NCBI GenBank assembly: GCA_050872805.1
Contig: JBNMHN010000060.1
Coordinates: 1 to 7,825 of the forward strand
Direction of reading: 5' to 3'
DNA length: 7,825 nt
From: CAKVOD01 sp050872805
GTDB lineage: Bacteria; Bacillota; Clostridia; Christensenellales; UBA1242
Part shown: positions 1 to 4,921 of the stretch, piece after piece
Numbering within the stretch: position 1 is the stretch's first letter
Layout: each line of letters opens with the position of its first letter
Notes under the pieces: model-generated
Told to the model about the DNA's origin: nothing
Database searches by the model: none
Seen by the model: only the letters and a program-made list of their open reading frames with translations
Position numbers and translations under genes: made by a program

Positions 1-2
1 AG

Positions 3-203
3 AGAAACGAGATAAAGTATGTTGAGCCTGAGAGAATTGACGAAATTTCGACAATGAAAATTGACATCCTCCGTAGGGGCGGCGAGGCGGAGCTGGGCGG
101 CGGAACCGCTAGACGAAATCCGCCACAACCAGCGCCTGCAAAGGATAATGAACCCCAAATAATTGGGCGCAATGCTGCAGGTGATTTGGAAATTAATAGA
201 TAG
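3..203 (+). CDS. C-terminal end of an unidentified CDS (5' truncated by window)
   Basis: An open frame enters from the left edge and runs 66 codons to a TAG at 201-203. The tail is rich in Gly, Pro, Ala and charged residues (a GGEAELGGG stretch, then PPQPAPA), which suggests a flexible C-terminal extension. The only internal ATG (54-56) has no Shine-Dalgarno site, so a separate small gene starting there is less likely than the end of a longer gene. No family is recognised. The next gene has its own promoter 24 bases after this stop, so it is probably a separate transcription unit. The call rests only on frame openness over 200 bases and its position, and could be wrong. Confidence 0.45.
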   Translation, partial: RNEIKYVEPERIDEISTMKIDILRRGGEAELGGGTARRNPPQPAPAKDNEPQIIGRNAAGDLEINR

Positions 204-226
204 AGCATCATTTTTTTGGTTCGCCC

Positions 227-255
227 TTGACAATTTTGCGCAACTATGGTAAAAT
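227..255 (+). promoter_or_regulatory. Sigma-A-type promoter of the 280-999 gene
   Basis: TTGACA (227-232), a 17-base spacer and TAAAAT (250-255) form a near-consensus promoter about 25 bases before the start codon. The spacer holds the 8-base palindrome TTGCGCAA (236-243), which recurs at a similar place in the promoter at 3827-3855 and could be an operator. Confidence 0.8.
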
Positions 256-279
256 TAATCATAAGAAGGAGAGTTTTTT

Positions 280-999
280 ATGGTTGAAAAAATGGGAATC
301 ACTAAAATTTATAACGATGAGGGCGTCAACACAGTAAGACAAGCGCCTGTTGAAGAAGTTGCTACAGAGAAAAAGGTGGCGAAACCAGCGTCTCAAGCAC
401 CTGCTAAACCAAAGAAAGTACAGACTGCATCAAAGGAAAACGCAAACATTGTGACTGAGGACTCTACAAAGCGTATGAGGGAACAATGTCGTGAGTGTTT
501 GCGCGATTTTGAAGAATGTTTTGCGGAACTGCCTAATTTTGGACACTTGAGGGAAACGACAACTGCCAACCTTAGAGTGAGCAAAGGACAGTATCATATT
601 GTAAAAGACGATCTTTTGCCAAAAATTCTTGCGGAAAAGTTGGCTTATGAGTCTTGGGACGGTGCAAAAAAGGCGGTTGGCGATAATCTTGCCGAACTTC
701 GTTTGTGCGTCAAAGACTGGGATGGCGATGAAATTTTCACGCGCGGACAAGAGAGCATTGACAATATGTACAAGGTGCTTATGAGTAAGTCATACGAAGC
801 GCGTTTCAAGGAAGTTGGCTTGGGCGACGAGTTTGCGTGTGCGAAAGAAAAGTTTGAAAATTATTACAATGACCGCGCTGAGTCGATTGCGATGTTTGAC
901 GAGTTCAAGCAGAGCATTAAAGAGATGGAATCCCTTATGGCGCAGACCGATGCTATTGTCGAAAAGCAAAAAGCCAAAGACGCTGAACGCTCCCGCTAG
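280..999 (+). CDS. Hypothetical protein, 239 aa, charged and probably helical
   Basis: I do not recognise this family. The start is well supported: AAGGAG at 266-271 lies 8 bases before the ATG, downstream of a strong promoter. The product has no signal peptide or membrane segment, so it is probably cytoplasmic. Residues 1-60 are low complexity, rich in Lys, Ala, Pro and Glu, like a disordered linker. Residues 61-239 are rich in Glu, Lys, Leu and Ala with several Cys and aromatic residues, consistent with a helical domain; the C-terminus is very charged. The TAG stop is followed immediately by a palindromic repeat (1000-1013), and the frame after the stop stays open to 1203, so the present C-terminus may have been shaped by repeat insertion. 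The neighbouring glnS lies 327 bases away and is not an obvious partner. The gene looks real from its promoter, RBS and length, but its function is unknown. Confidence 0.85.
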   Translation: MVEKMGITKIYNDEGVNTVRQAPVEEVATEKKVAKPASQAPAKPKKVQTASKENANIVTEDSTKRMREQCRECLRDFEECFAELPNFGHLRETTTANLRVSKGQYHIVKDDLLPKILAEKLAYESWDGAKKAVGDNLAELRLCVKDWDGDEIFTRGQESIDNMYKVLMSKSYEARFKEVGLGDEFACAKEKFENYYNDRAESIAMFDEFKQSIKEMESLMAQTDAIVEKQKAKDAERSR

Positions 1000-1065
1000 G
1001 TGGCGGACGCCACTGGTGCGGGTACTGGCGGGGATAGCCCCGCTGCTGTGGTTACTATCCCTACA
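1000..1065 (+). repeat. Palindromic repeat copies 1 and 2 (double hairpin after the stop codon)
   Basis: Two hairpins lie back to back. GTGGC-GGAC-GCCAC (1000-1013) starts on the base after the TAG and is followed by TGGTGCGGGTACTG. Then GCGGGG-ATAG-CCCCGC (1028-1043) is followed by TGCTGTGGTTACTATCCCTACAATAAA, a degenerate form of the repeat tail (compare GTACTACAATAAAC at 3746-3759). There is no T-tract, so this is not a standard terminator. Confidence 0.75.
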
Positions 1066-1151
1066 ATAAATCAACATTATTATGTGGTAAGGTACCTACC
1101 CCCATTGGCATTTCGACCGAAAAAGGCTTGTAAAAGCCTTTGTAGCGGAGA

Positions 1152-1185
1152 GTGCCGGACGGCACAGGTGCAGGTGTTGGCTGGT
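1152..1185 (+). repeat. Palindromic repeat copy 3
   Basis: GTGCC-GGAC-GGCAC (1152-1165) is followed by AGGTGCAGGTGTTG, matching the tail of the copies at 1000 and 3442. The stem differs from those copies (GTGCC/GGCAC against GTGGC/GCCAC) but keeps pairing. The tail's CAGGTGTTGGCTG also forms the left arm of a larger stem with 1209-1220. Confidence 0.7.
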
Positions 1186-1248
1186 GCGTTTATGTTGTTG
1201 TGAGACGACAGCCAAACCTGTAGTCAAGGCGAGCTTTGACGGAAGGGA

Positions 1249-1293
1249 GCGCGGTTAATTATGGGCGATTAAATACATTGACAGCGTCAGCAT
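1249..1293 (+). repeat. Shared inverted-repeat element upstream of glnS (short form)
   Basis: GCGCGGTTAAT (1249-1259) can pair with ATTGACAGCGT (1277-1287) except at one position, counting G-U pairs. The right half (GGGC..TTAAATACATTGACAGCGTCAGCAT) closely matches the right half of the 70-bp element at 6403-6472. It lies 34 bases before the glnS start, so it could be a regulatory hairpin or operator, or a remnant of a small mobile repeat. Confidence 0.5.
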
Positions 1294-1326
1294 TATAAAA
1301 TGGAAATATTGATTTAGGAAATTAGT

Positions 1327-3009
1327 ATGATAGATTTAAATAGTATAGAACCGACAAATTTCATTGAAGAAGAAATTTTGGAGGACTTGAAAGCGGGGCG
1401 CAGCAAAGAAGTTGTTACGCGCTGCCCGCCAGAGCCGAGCGGTTATTGGCACATCGGGCACTGCAAGGCGTGGATGATTGATTTTGAAACCGCTATGAAA
1501 TTTGGCGGTTATACTTATTTACGTATGGATGACACCAACCCGAGTCGTGAACAAGGCGAGTTCGCCGAAAGTTATGTCGAAGATTTGAAGTGGCTGGGCT
1601 ACACGCCAAAGGCGGTTGTTTTTGCTAGCGAAGCATATTTTGATAAAATTTACGACATTGCTGAAAAAATGATTATGAACGGCGACGCGTATGTTGACGA
1701 ACTTTCGCAAGAAGAGCAACTCAAAATGAAAGGAACGCTCACGGAAGCAGGCGAAAACAGCCCGTTCCGCGACCGTCCGCGCGAGGAAAGTTTGCGTTTG
1801 TTCCGTGAAATGAAAGAGGGCAAGCATCCCGACGGCTCACTCACGCTGCGTGCAAAGATTGATATGGCGCACCCAAACATTTTGATGCGCGACCCGATTA
1901 TGTACCGCATTTTGCGAGAACACCACTACAAGACGGGCGACAAGTGGTGCATTTACCCAATGTACGACTTTGCGCACCCGATTGAGGATGCGATTGAGGG
2001 CGTAACATACAGTTTGTGCGACATTTCGTTTAGAGTTCACCGCGAGGTTTATGAATGGTTTGTTGAGCACGGCTGGGGCAAGCCGTTTGCGCCAAAACAA
2101 AGAGAGTTTTCGCCGCTCAACCTTGAAAATGTTTTGCTTGGTAAGCGCTACTTGAAAGCGCTTGTCAATTCGGGTAAGGTTATGGGCTGGGATGACCCGC
2201 GTTATATGACCATTGTTGGGATGAAAAGACGCGGCTACACTGCGGACGGCGTAAAGAATTTTGTGCGCAGTTGCGGAATTACGAGCGAGAACACAATACC
2301 ATTCAGCGCGTTTGAGTACTACATTCGTGAGGACTTGAACAAGGTTGCCACGCGCGCAATGGTTGTTCTTGACCCGCTCAAAGTCGTCATCACAAACTGG
2401 GATGAGGACAAAACCGAGGAAATTGAGGTTCAAAACAACCCGACAATCGAGGGCGCGGACACGCACAAAGCGTTGTTTGGACGCGAAATTTATATTGAAA
2501 AAGAAGATTTTGCGCTAGACCCGCCGCCAAAATACAACCGACTTGTCGTCGGCGGGATGGTTCGACTAAAGGGTGCATACATTATAAAGTGCAACAACGT
2601 TGTTATGGGCGAAAACGGCGAAATCGACCACCTTGAGTGCGAGTATATCGAAGGCACAAAGAGCGGACAAGACGAAAGCGGCATCAAAGTCAAAGGAACA
2701 ATCCATTTTGTTGCGAAAGCAAACGGCTTTGAATGCACAATTAGGAATTTTAAGAACCTAACAAAAGCGGAATACCTTATGCCAACGAAAGCGCTTGCCA
2801 AAGGTACGCCGATTGAGGACATCTTGGAGCCTGATTCGCTTACCGAAACAACTGCAATCGCTGAAAACTTTTTGAAATCAGCAAAACCATATGATAAATA
2901 CCAATTTATGCGTAAAGGCTACTTTGCACTTGACAAAGATTCAACGCCCGAAAATTATATTTTTAATTTTACAATTTCACTCAAAGATTCGTGGAAACCG
3001 ATCGTTTAA
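1327..3009 (+). CDS. glnS: Glutaminyl-tRNA synthetase
   Basis: This class I synthetase charges tRNA-Gln with glutamine using ATP in the cytoplasm. Its 560 aa is close to the 554 of E. coli GlnRS. The catalytic domain carries PPEPSGYWHIGH (HIGH motif, residues 42-45), LRMDDTNP, the GlnRS-type GTLTEAGENSPFRDR stretch, RAKIDMAHP, WCIYPMYDFAHPIEDA and GWDDPRYMTIVGMKRRGYT. The C-terminal half aligns with the beta-barrel anticodon-binding domain, including IREDLN near 330 and RLVVGGMVRLKGAYIIK. AGGAA at 1316-1320 precedes the ATG by 6 bases. Two points are odd. The KMSKS-equivalent reads VLLGKR (269-274) where E. coli has VMSKR, keeping Lys-Arg but losing Met-Ser. The SLCTLEF-type segment reads SLCDISFRVHR. 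Many Bacillota lack GlnRS and use GatCAB transamidation, so its presence is informative. GluRS is excluded by the GlnRS-specific motifs and C-terminal barrel. Confidence 0.96.
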   Translation: MIDLNSIEPTNFIEEEILEDLKAGRSKEVVTRCPPEPSGYWHIGHCKAWMIDFETAMKFGGYTYLRMDDTNPSREQGEFAESYVEDLKWLGYTPKAVVFASEAYFDKIYDIAEKMIMNGDAYVDELSQEEQLKMKGTLTEAGENSPFRDRPREESLRLFREMKEGKHPDGSLTLRAKIDMAHPNILMRDPIMYRILREHHYKTGDKWCIYPMYDFAHPIEDAIEGVTYSLCDISFRVHREVYEWFVEHGWGKPFAPKQREFSPLNLENVLLGKRYLKALVNSGKVMGWDDPRYMTIVGMKRRGYTADGVKNFVRSCGITSENTIPFSAFEYYIREDLNKVATRAMVVLDPLKVVITNWDEDKTEEIEVQNNPTIEGADTHKALFGREIYIEKEDFALDPPPKYNRLVVGGMVRLKGAYIIKCNNVVMGENGEIDHLECEYIEGTKSGQDESGIKVKGTIHFVAKANGFECTIRNFKNLTKAEYLMPTKALAKGTPIEDILEPDSLTETTAIAENFLKSAKPYDKYQFMRKGYFALDKDSTPENYIFNFTISLKDSWKPIV

Positions 3010-3055
3010 TCGCATAAACTTTGTTAAATGTCGAATGCGCTTACTACTAATTAAA

Positions 3056-3072
3056 CAACTTTGTCAAAGTTG
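3056..3072. promoter_or_regulatory. Perfect 17-base palindrome, possible operator
   Basis: CAACTTTG-T-CAAAGTTG has 8-base arms around one central base. The centre is too small for an RNA hairpin of full length, and no T-tract follows, so a protein-binding site fits better than a terminator. It overlaps the candidate -35 box at 3070-3075. Confidence 0.35.
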
Positions 3073-3097
3073 GTGCAAATACTGACGTTATTATTAT
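3070..3097 (+). promoter_or_regulatory. Possible promoter for the 3100-3442 transcript
   Basis: TTGGTG (3070-3075), a 16-base spacer and TATTAT (3092-3097) would start transcription near the GGGG at 3101-3104, about 190 bases before the YjzC-like gene. Both boxes deviate from consensus. Confidence 0.35.
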
Positions 3098-3100
3098 ATA

Positions 3101-3200
3101 GGGGTAAAGTAAAACCCGTGTAGTAGGGGTTCTTGAGCGTGGGAATCTTGCGAAACGCGCGTCTCAAGTTTGAGAGGGGATTACGCCCTCAGGTTCGCTT
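3101..3200 (+). ncRNA. Candidate structured leader or small RNA
   Basis: Three hairpins follow each other: AACCC/GGGTT around 3113-3131, CTTGAG (3132-3137) with CTCAAG (3163-3168), and GAGGG (3174-3178) with CCCTC (3186-3190). It lies downstream of a possible promoter and before a 49-aa gene. I could not match it to T-box, SRP RNA, 6S RNA or a named riboswitch. The evidence is only potential pairing, so treat this as a hypothesis. Confidence 0.22.
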
Positions 3201-3292
3201 AGCGATAGTATTATAAAAAAGGTGCTTAAACTTTTAAAATATGGGTGCATAATTTTCATAGGACTGCGCAAACTATTTGCGAGGAGGTTACT

Positions 3293-3442
3293 ATGAAATT
3301 TAGACCTGGTGAAACGGCGCCTCATTCTGGACAATACAAGATGTTTGACGAGAATGGCGAAGTTATCAATATTGTCGACCTTCAAAAGGGTCAGACTTTC
3401 CCGCCTACACCTAGTAGTTCTTGCTACTTTGAAGAAGCCTAG
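3293..3442 (+). CDS. YjzC-like small protein, 49 aa
   Basis: The protein begins MKFRPGETAPHSGQY and contains KGQTFPPTP, the pattern I associate with the YjzC family: an FxPGxxAPxSGxY start and a KGxxFPPxP block. The family is a set of small Bacillota proteins with no established function. A perfect AGGAGG at 3282-3287, 5 bases before the ATG, fixes the start. An in-frame upstream start at 3245 would add 16 residues but would put the RBS inside the gene. A hairpin CGCAAA-CTA-TTTGCG (3267-3281) touches the RBS and might affect translation. The TAG stop (3440-3442) overlaps the first base of a palindromic repeat hairpin. The protein is small, probably cytoplasmic, with no signal peptide and a single Cys. 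Gene identity is fairly sure; the family assignment is from memory of the motif. Confidence 0.75.
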   Translation: MKFRPGETAPHSGQYKMFDENGEVINIVDLQKGQTFPPTPSSSCYFEEA

Positions 3443-3479
3443 TGGCAAACGCCACTGGTGCAGGTGCTGTTGAGTACTA
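3442..3479 (+). repeat. Palindromic repeat copy 4, starting in a stop codon
   Basis: GTGGC-AAAC-GCCAC (3442-3455) begins with the last base of the TAG stop of the YjzC-like gene. The tail TGGTGCAGGTGCTGTTGAGTA leads into the terminator at 3481. Positions 3459-3518 match 3733-3792 at 57 of 60 bases. Confidence 0.8.
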
Positions 3480-3480
3480 C

Positions 3481-3525
3481 AATAAACTAATGAGGACGGC
3501 GCACAGCCGTTCTTTTTAGTTTATT
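3481..3525 (+). terminator. Rho-independent terminator after the YjzC-like gene
   Basis: Stem GGACGGC (3494-3500), loop GCACA, stem GCCGTTC (3506-3512), then TTTTT. An outer pairing of AATAAACTAA (3481-3490) with TTAGTTTATT (3516-3525) could make it bidirectional. It is part of the duplicated 60-base repeat tail. Confidence 0.8.
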
Positions 3526-3536
3526 TAGTTTTCGTG

Positions 3537-3586
3537 TGGGGATAGCCCCGTGGCTGTGGGTACTGTCAGTACGTCAAAGCAGCTTT
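3537..3586 (+). repeat. Palindromic repeat copy 5
   Basis: GGGG-ATAG-CCCC (3538-3549), extended by a T-G pair, is followed by TGGCTGTGGGTACTGTCAGTAC. The tail holds a 13-base palindrome GTACTG-T-CAGTAC (3560-3572), and AAAGCAGCTTT (3576-3586) comes next. It lies in the intergenic region with no gene directly before it. Confidence 0.7.
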
Positions 3587-3595
3587 AGAGGACGG

Positions 3596-3624
3596 CTAAC
3601 ATATATACTTTATAAATATGTTAG
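3596..3624. repeat. AT-rich stem-loop between repeat copies
   Basis: CTAACATAT (3596-3604) pairs with ATATGTTAG (3616-3624) around an 11-base loop. No T-tract follows. The ATATATACTTT in it also occurs at 6357-6367, before the glyS terminator, so it may be another module of the same repeat family. Confidence 0.45.
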
Positions 3625-3632
3625 TTCTCGGA

Positions 3633-3665
3633 GTGCGATAGCGCACCGCTACAGGTTTGGTGATG
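3633..3665 (+). repeat. Palindromic repeat copy 6
   Basis: GTGCG-ATAG-CGCAC (3633-3646) is followed by CGCTACAGGTTTGG. Its hairpin is identical to the first copy inside the AlkD-like gene (7364-7377). In the matching frame it would encode CDSAPLQVW before a stop, close to the CDSAPLQ in that protein. Confidence 0.75.
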
Positions 3666-3686
3666 TGGCACTATATTAACTTGGGT

Positions 3687-3715
3687 ACATAGAAAATTTT
3701 CTATGTGTTTTTTTT
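3687..3715 (+). terminator. Terminator-like palindrome with T-tract
   Basis: ACATAGAAAA and TTTTCTATGT (3687-3706) form a perfect 20-base palindrome, followed by G and eight T (3708-3715). The preceding TATATTAACTTGGGT resembles the sequence before the terminator at 6369, so this terminator also travels with the repeat. Confidence 0.65.
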
Positions 3716-3764
3716 GCGGGATAGCCCGCTACTGCAGGTACTGTTGGGTACTACAATAAACTAA
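3716..3764 (+). repeat. Palindromic repeat copy 7
   Basis: GCGGG-ATAG-CCCGC (3716-3729) is followed by TACTGCAGGTACTGTTGGGTA and CTACAATAAAC. Its hairpin is of the ATAG type, while copy 4 has an AAAC loop, yet both share nearly the same 60-base tail. This shows that the two hairpin types belong to one family. Confidence 0.8.
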
Positions 3765-3765
3765 T

Positions 3766-3792
3766 GAGGACGGCGCACTGCCGTTCTTTTTA
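3766..3792 (+). terminator. Second copy of the GGACGGC terminator
   Basis: GGACGGC (3768-3774), loop GCACT, GCCGTTC (3780-3786) and TTTTT (3787-3791). It differs from the copy at 3494 by one loop base. It insulates the degV-glyS promoter from upstream transcription. Confidence 0.8.
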
Positions 3793-3826
3793 TTTGCTGT
3801 ATCCCTAATAAAATGGTGCAAAACGA

Positions 3827-3855
3827 TTGTTTTTTTGCGCAAAGTGTAATATAAT
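3827..3855 (+). promoter_or_regulatory. Promoter of the degV-glyS operon
   Basis: TTGTTT (3827-3832), a 17-base spacer and a perfect TATAAT (3850-3855). The spacer contains the palindrome TTTGCGCAAA (3834-3843), recalling the TTGCGCAA in the 227-255 promoter. GCGCAAAGTGT at 3837-3847 is repeated exactly at 3878-3888. Confidence 0.7.
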
Positions 3856-3859
3856 ATAT

Positions 3860-4076
3860 AGGCAGGATTGTAGGCACGCGCAAAGTGTGGACAATCCTTG
3901 TTGAAATGTGGAAAACTACTAATGAAAAAGTTTTAGATATAATTTTGCAGTGTGCAAAGAATTATTACTTTTAAATGGGGTTCATTAGATTGTTTGCGGC
4001 GCGATTGTGTATAGTGGTTATTTGCGCGCAAAAATGGTTTTAATGAAACACAAAAAAATTAAAAAGGAAATTGGTA
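3860..4076 (+). other. Long 5' leader of the degV-glyS operon
   Basis: About 215 bases separate the predicted transcript start from the first gene. AGGATTGT (3864-3871) pairs with ACAATCCT around a loop containing CAC...GTG. TTTGCA-GTG-TGCAAA (near 3944-3958) is a smaller hairpin, and TTTGCGCGCAAA (4021-4032) is a palindrome. No T-box motif or attenuator T-tract is visible. An ATG at 3975 opens only 22 codons and lacks an RBS, so I do not call it a gene. Confidence 0.4.
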
Positions 4077-4901
4077 ATGATCAAGATTATAACAGATTCA
4101 ACGGCATCAGTTACAAAAGAATATGCGGCAAAGCACGACATTGCGATTGTTCCGCTGAAAATCAACATTGGCGAGCGCGAATTTTACGAGGGCACGCCTG
4201 ACACGTATCAGGAGTTTTATGACGCGATGTTGTCGTCGCGCGAGTTCCCAAAGACGACGCAGCCTAGCACGCAGGCGTATATGGACGCTTTTCAAAAAAT
4301 CGTGGACGCGGGCGACGAAGCAATTGTTTTTTGCATCGGGTCATACTTGTCGGGTTCGTACAACGGCGCGTGCTTAGCACTCAAGGAAGTTGAGGGCGGC
4401 AGCGACTGCATAACCGTTGTTGACTCAAACTGCTGTGGGCAAACAACGCTTATGCTCATTGAGGACGCGGTTGCGGACATTGAAAAAGGGCTTTCGCGCG
4501 AAGAAATTGTTGCGAATATTCAAAAAAACATTAAGGGCGCGGAAATTTGCTTTTGCCCTGACAATCTTGAATACTTGCGCAGAGGCGGTAGGCTTGGCAA
4601 AATCAGTGCAATGCTTGGCACGATTTTAAAAATTAAACCGCTGCTTTCGTTCAAGGAAAACACTCTAAAATGCGTTCATAAAGTCATCGGCATCGCAAAG
4701 GCGATTCCGCTAATGATTGCGCGCATTCCTGAGACGGCGCGCAAGATTTACGCGCTGAGTGCGGTAAACTCAAAATATTTTTCGATGCTACTAGAAAAGG
4801 TCAAGGAGCGCTTTCCAAATCGCGAAATCTTGACGGGCGAAATTTGCCCAGTAGTATCAAGCCACGTCGGGCCAGCGGTTGGCGTTTCGTGGGTGGAATA
4901 A
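4077..4901 (+). CDS. DegV family protein (probable fatty-acid-binding, FakB-like)
   Basis: DegV/FakB proteins bind a fatty acid in a two-domain fold and, in Bacillota, present it to the kinase FakA for phosphorylation. The family signature is clear: KIITDSTAS at residues 3-11, TTQPS (60-64) at the lipid head-group site, SYLSGSYNGA (89-98), LEYLRRGGRLGK (164-175) and LKIKPLL. The length of 274 aa is typical. The ATG at 4077 is preferred over a TTG at 4071 because AAGGAA (4064-4069) lies 7 bases before it. The product is cytoplasmic with no signal peptide. glyS follows after 20 bases and is very probably co-transcribed, but no functional link between them is established. FakA is not in the window, so which lipid or partner it serves is unknown. 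Family assignment is sure; FakB function is inferred from the family. Confidence 0.94.
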   Translation: MIKIITDSTASVTKEYAAKHDIAIVPLKINIGEREFYEGTPDTYQEFYDAMLSSREFPKTTQPSTQAYMDAFQKIVDAGDEAIVFCIGSYLSGSYNGACLALKEVEGGSDCITVVDSNCCGQTTLMLIEDAVADIEKGLSREEIVANIQKNIKGAEICFCPDNLEYLRRGGRLGKISAMLGTILKIKPLLSFKENTLKCVHKVIGIAKAIPLMIARIPETARKIYALSAVNSKYFSMLLEKVKERFPNREILTGEICPVVSSHVGPAVGVSWVE

Positions 4902-4921
4902 TTAACAATTAGGTGAAGAAA

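Larger units (their letters stand above)
1066..1326 (+). other. Gene-free leader of glnS with several stem-loops
   Basis: I see no credible gene here. Hairpins can be drawn at 1122-1141 (AAAGGCTT/AAGCCTTT), 1152-1165 (a repeat copy), 1171-1220 (CAGGTGTTGGCTG against CAGCCAAACCTG, one bulge) and 1223-1240 (GTCAAGGC/GCTTTGAC with one G-U pair), then the shared element at 1249-1293. No T-box AGGGUGG-type sequence is visible, although such leaders are common on synthetase genes in Bacillota. A TTGACA at 1278-1283 has no well-spaced -10 box, so the glnS promoter cannot be placed with confidence. Confidence 0.5.
3010..3292. other. Gene-free region between glnS and the YjzC-like gene
   Basis: There is no credible CDS here. 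After glnS comes a weak CGCAT...ATGCG stem (3011-3039), then a 17-base palindrome, a possible promoter, a run of three hairpins (3113-3190) and the RBS region of the small gene. No T-tract terminator is seen directly after glnS, so glnS transcripts could read through into this region. Confidence 0.5.

Noticed and set aside
1122..1145. Hairpin AAAGGCTT-GTAA-AAGCCTTT as a terminator for the 239-aa gene
   Set aside because: Only three T follow the stem before GTAGC, so a working rho-independent terminator is doubtful.
1000..1203. Possible separate gene starting at GTG 1000
   Set aside because: It is made of repeat hairpins and has no RBS of its own; the GTG is the first base of the repeat stem.
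1278..1299. TTGACA with TATAAA as the glnS promoter
   Set aside because: The spacing is only 10 bases, too short; the TTGACA belongs to the shared inverted-repeat element.
1000..3792. CRISPR-like array from the recurring hairpins
   Set aside because: Spacing is irregular, the repeated units are dispersed between and inside genes, and their stems vary; there are no uniform spacers or cas genes.
3975..4043. 22-codon leader peptide beginning at ATG 3975
   Set aside because: No Shine-Dalgarno site, no run of Gly or other regulatory codons, and no attenuator after it.
4007..4201. 64-codon frame overlapping the start of the DegV gene
   Set aside because: It overlaps the well-supported DegV start in another frame, lacks an RBS and shows no protein-like features.
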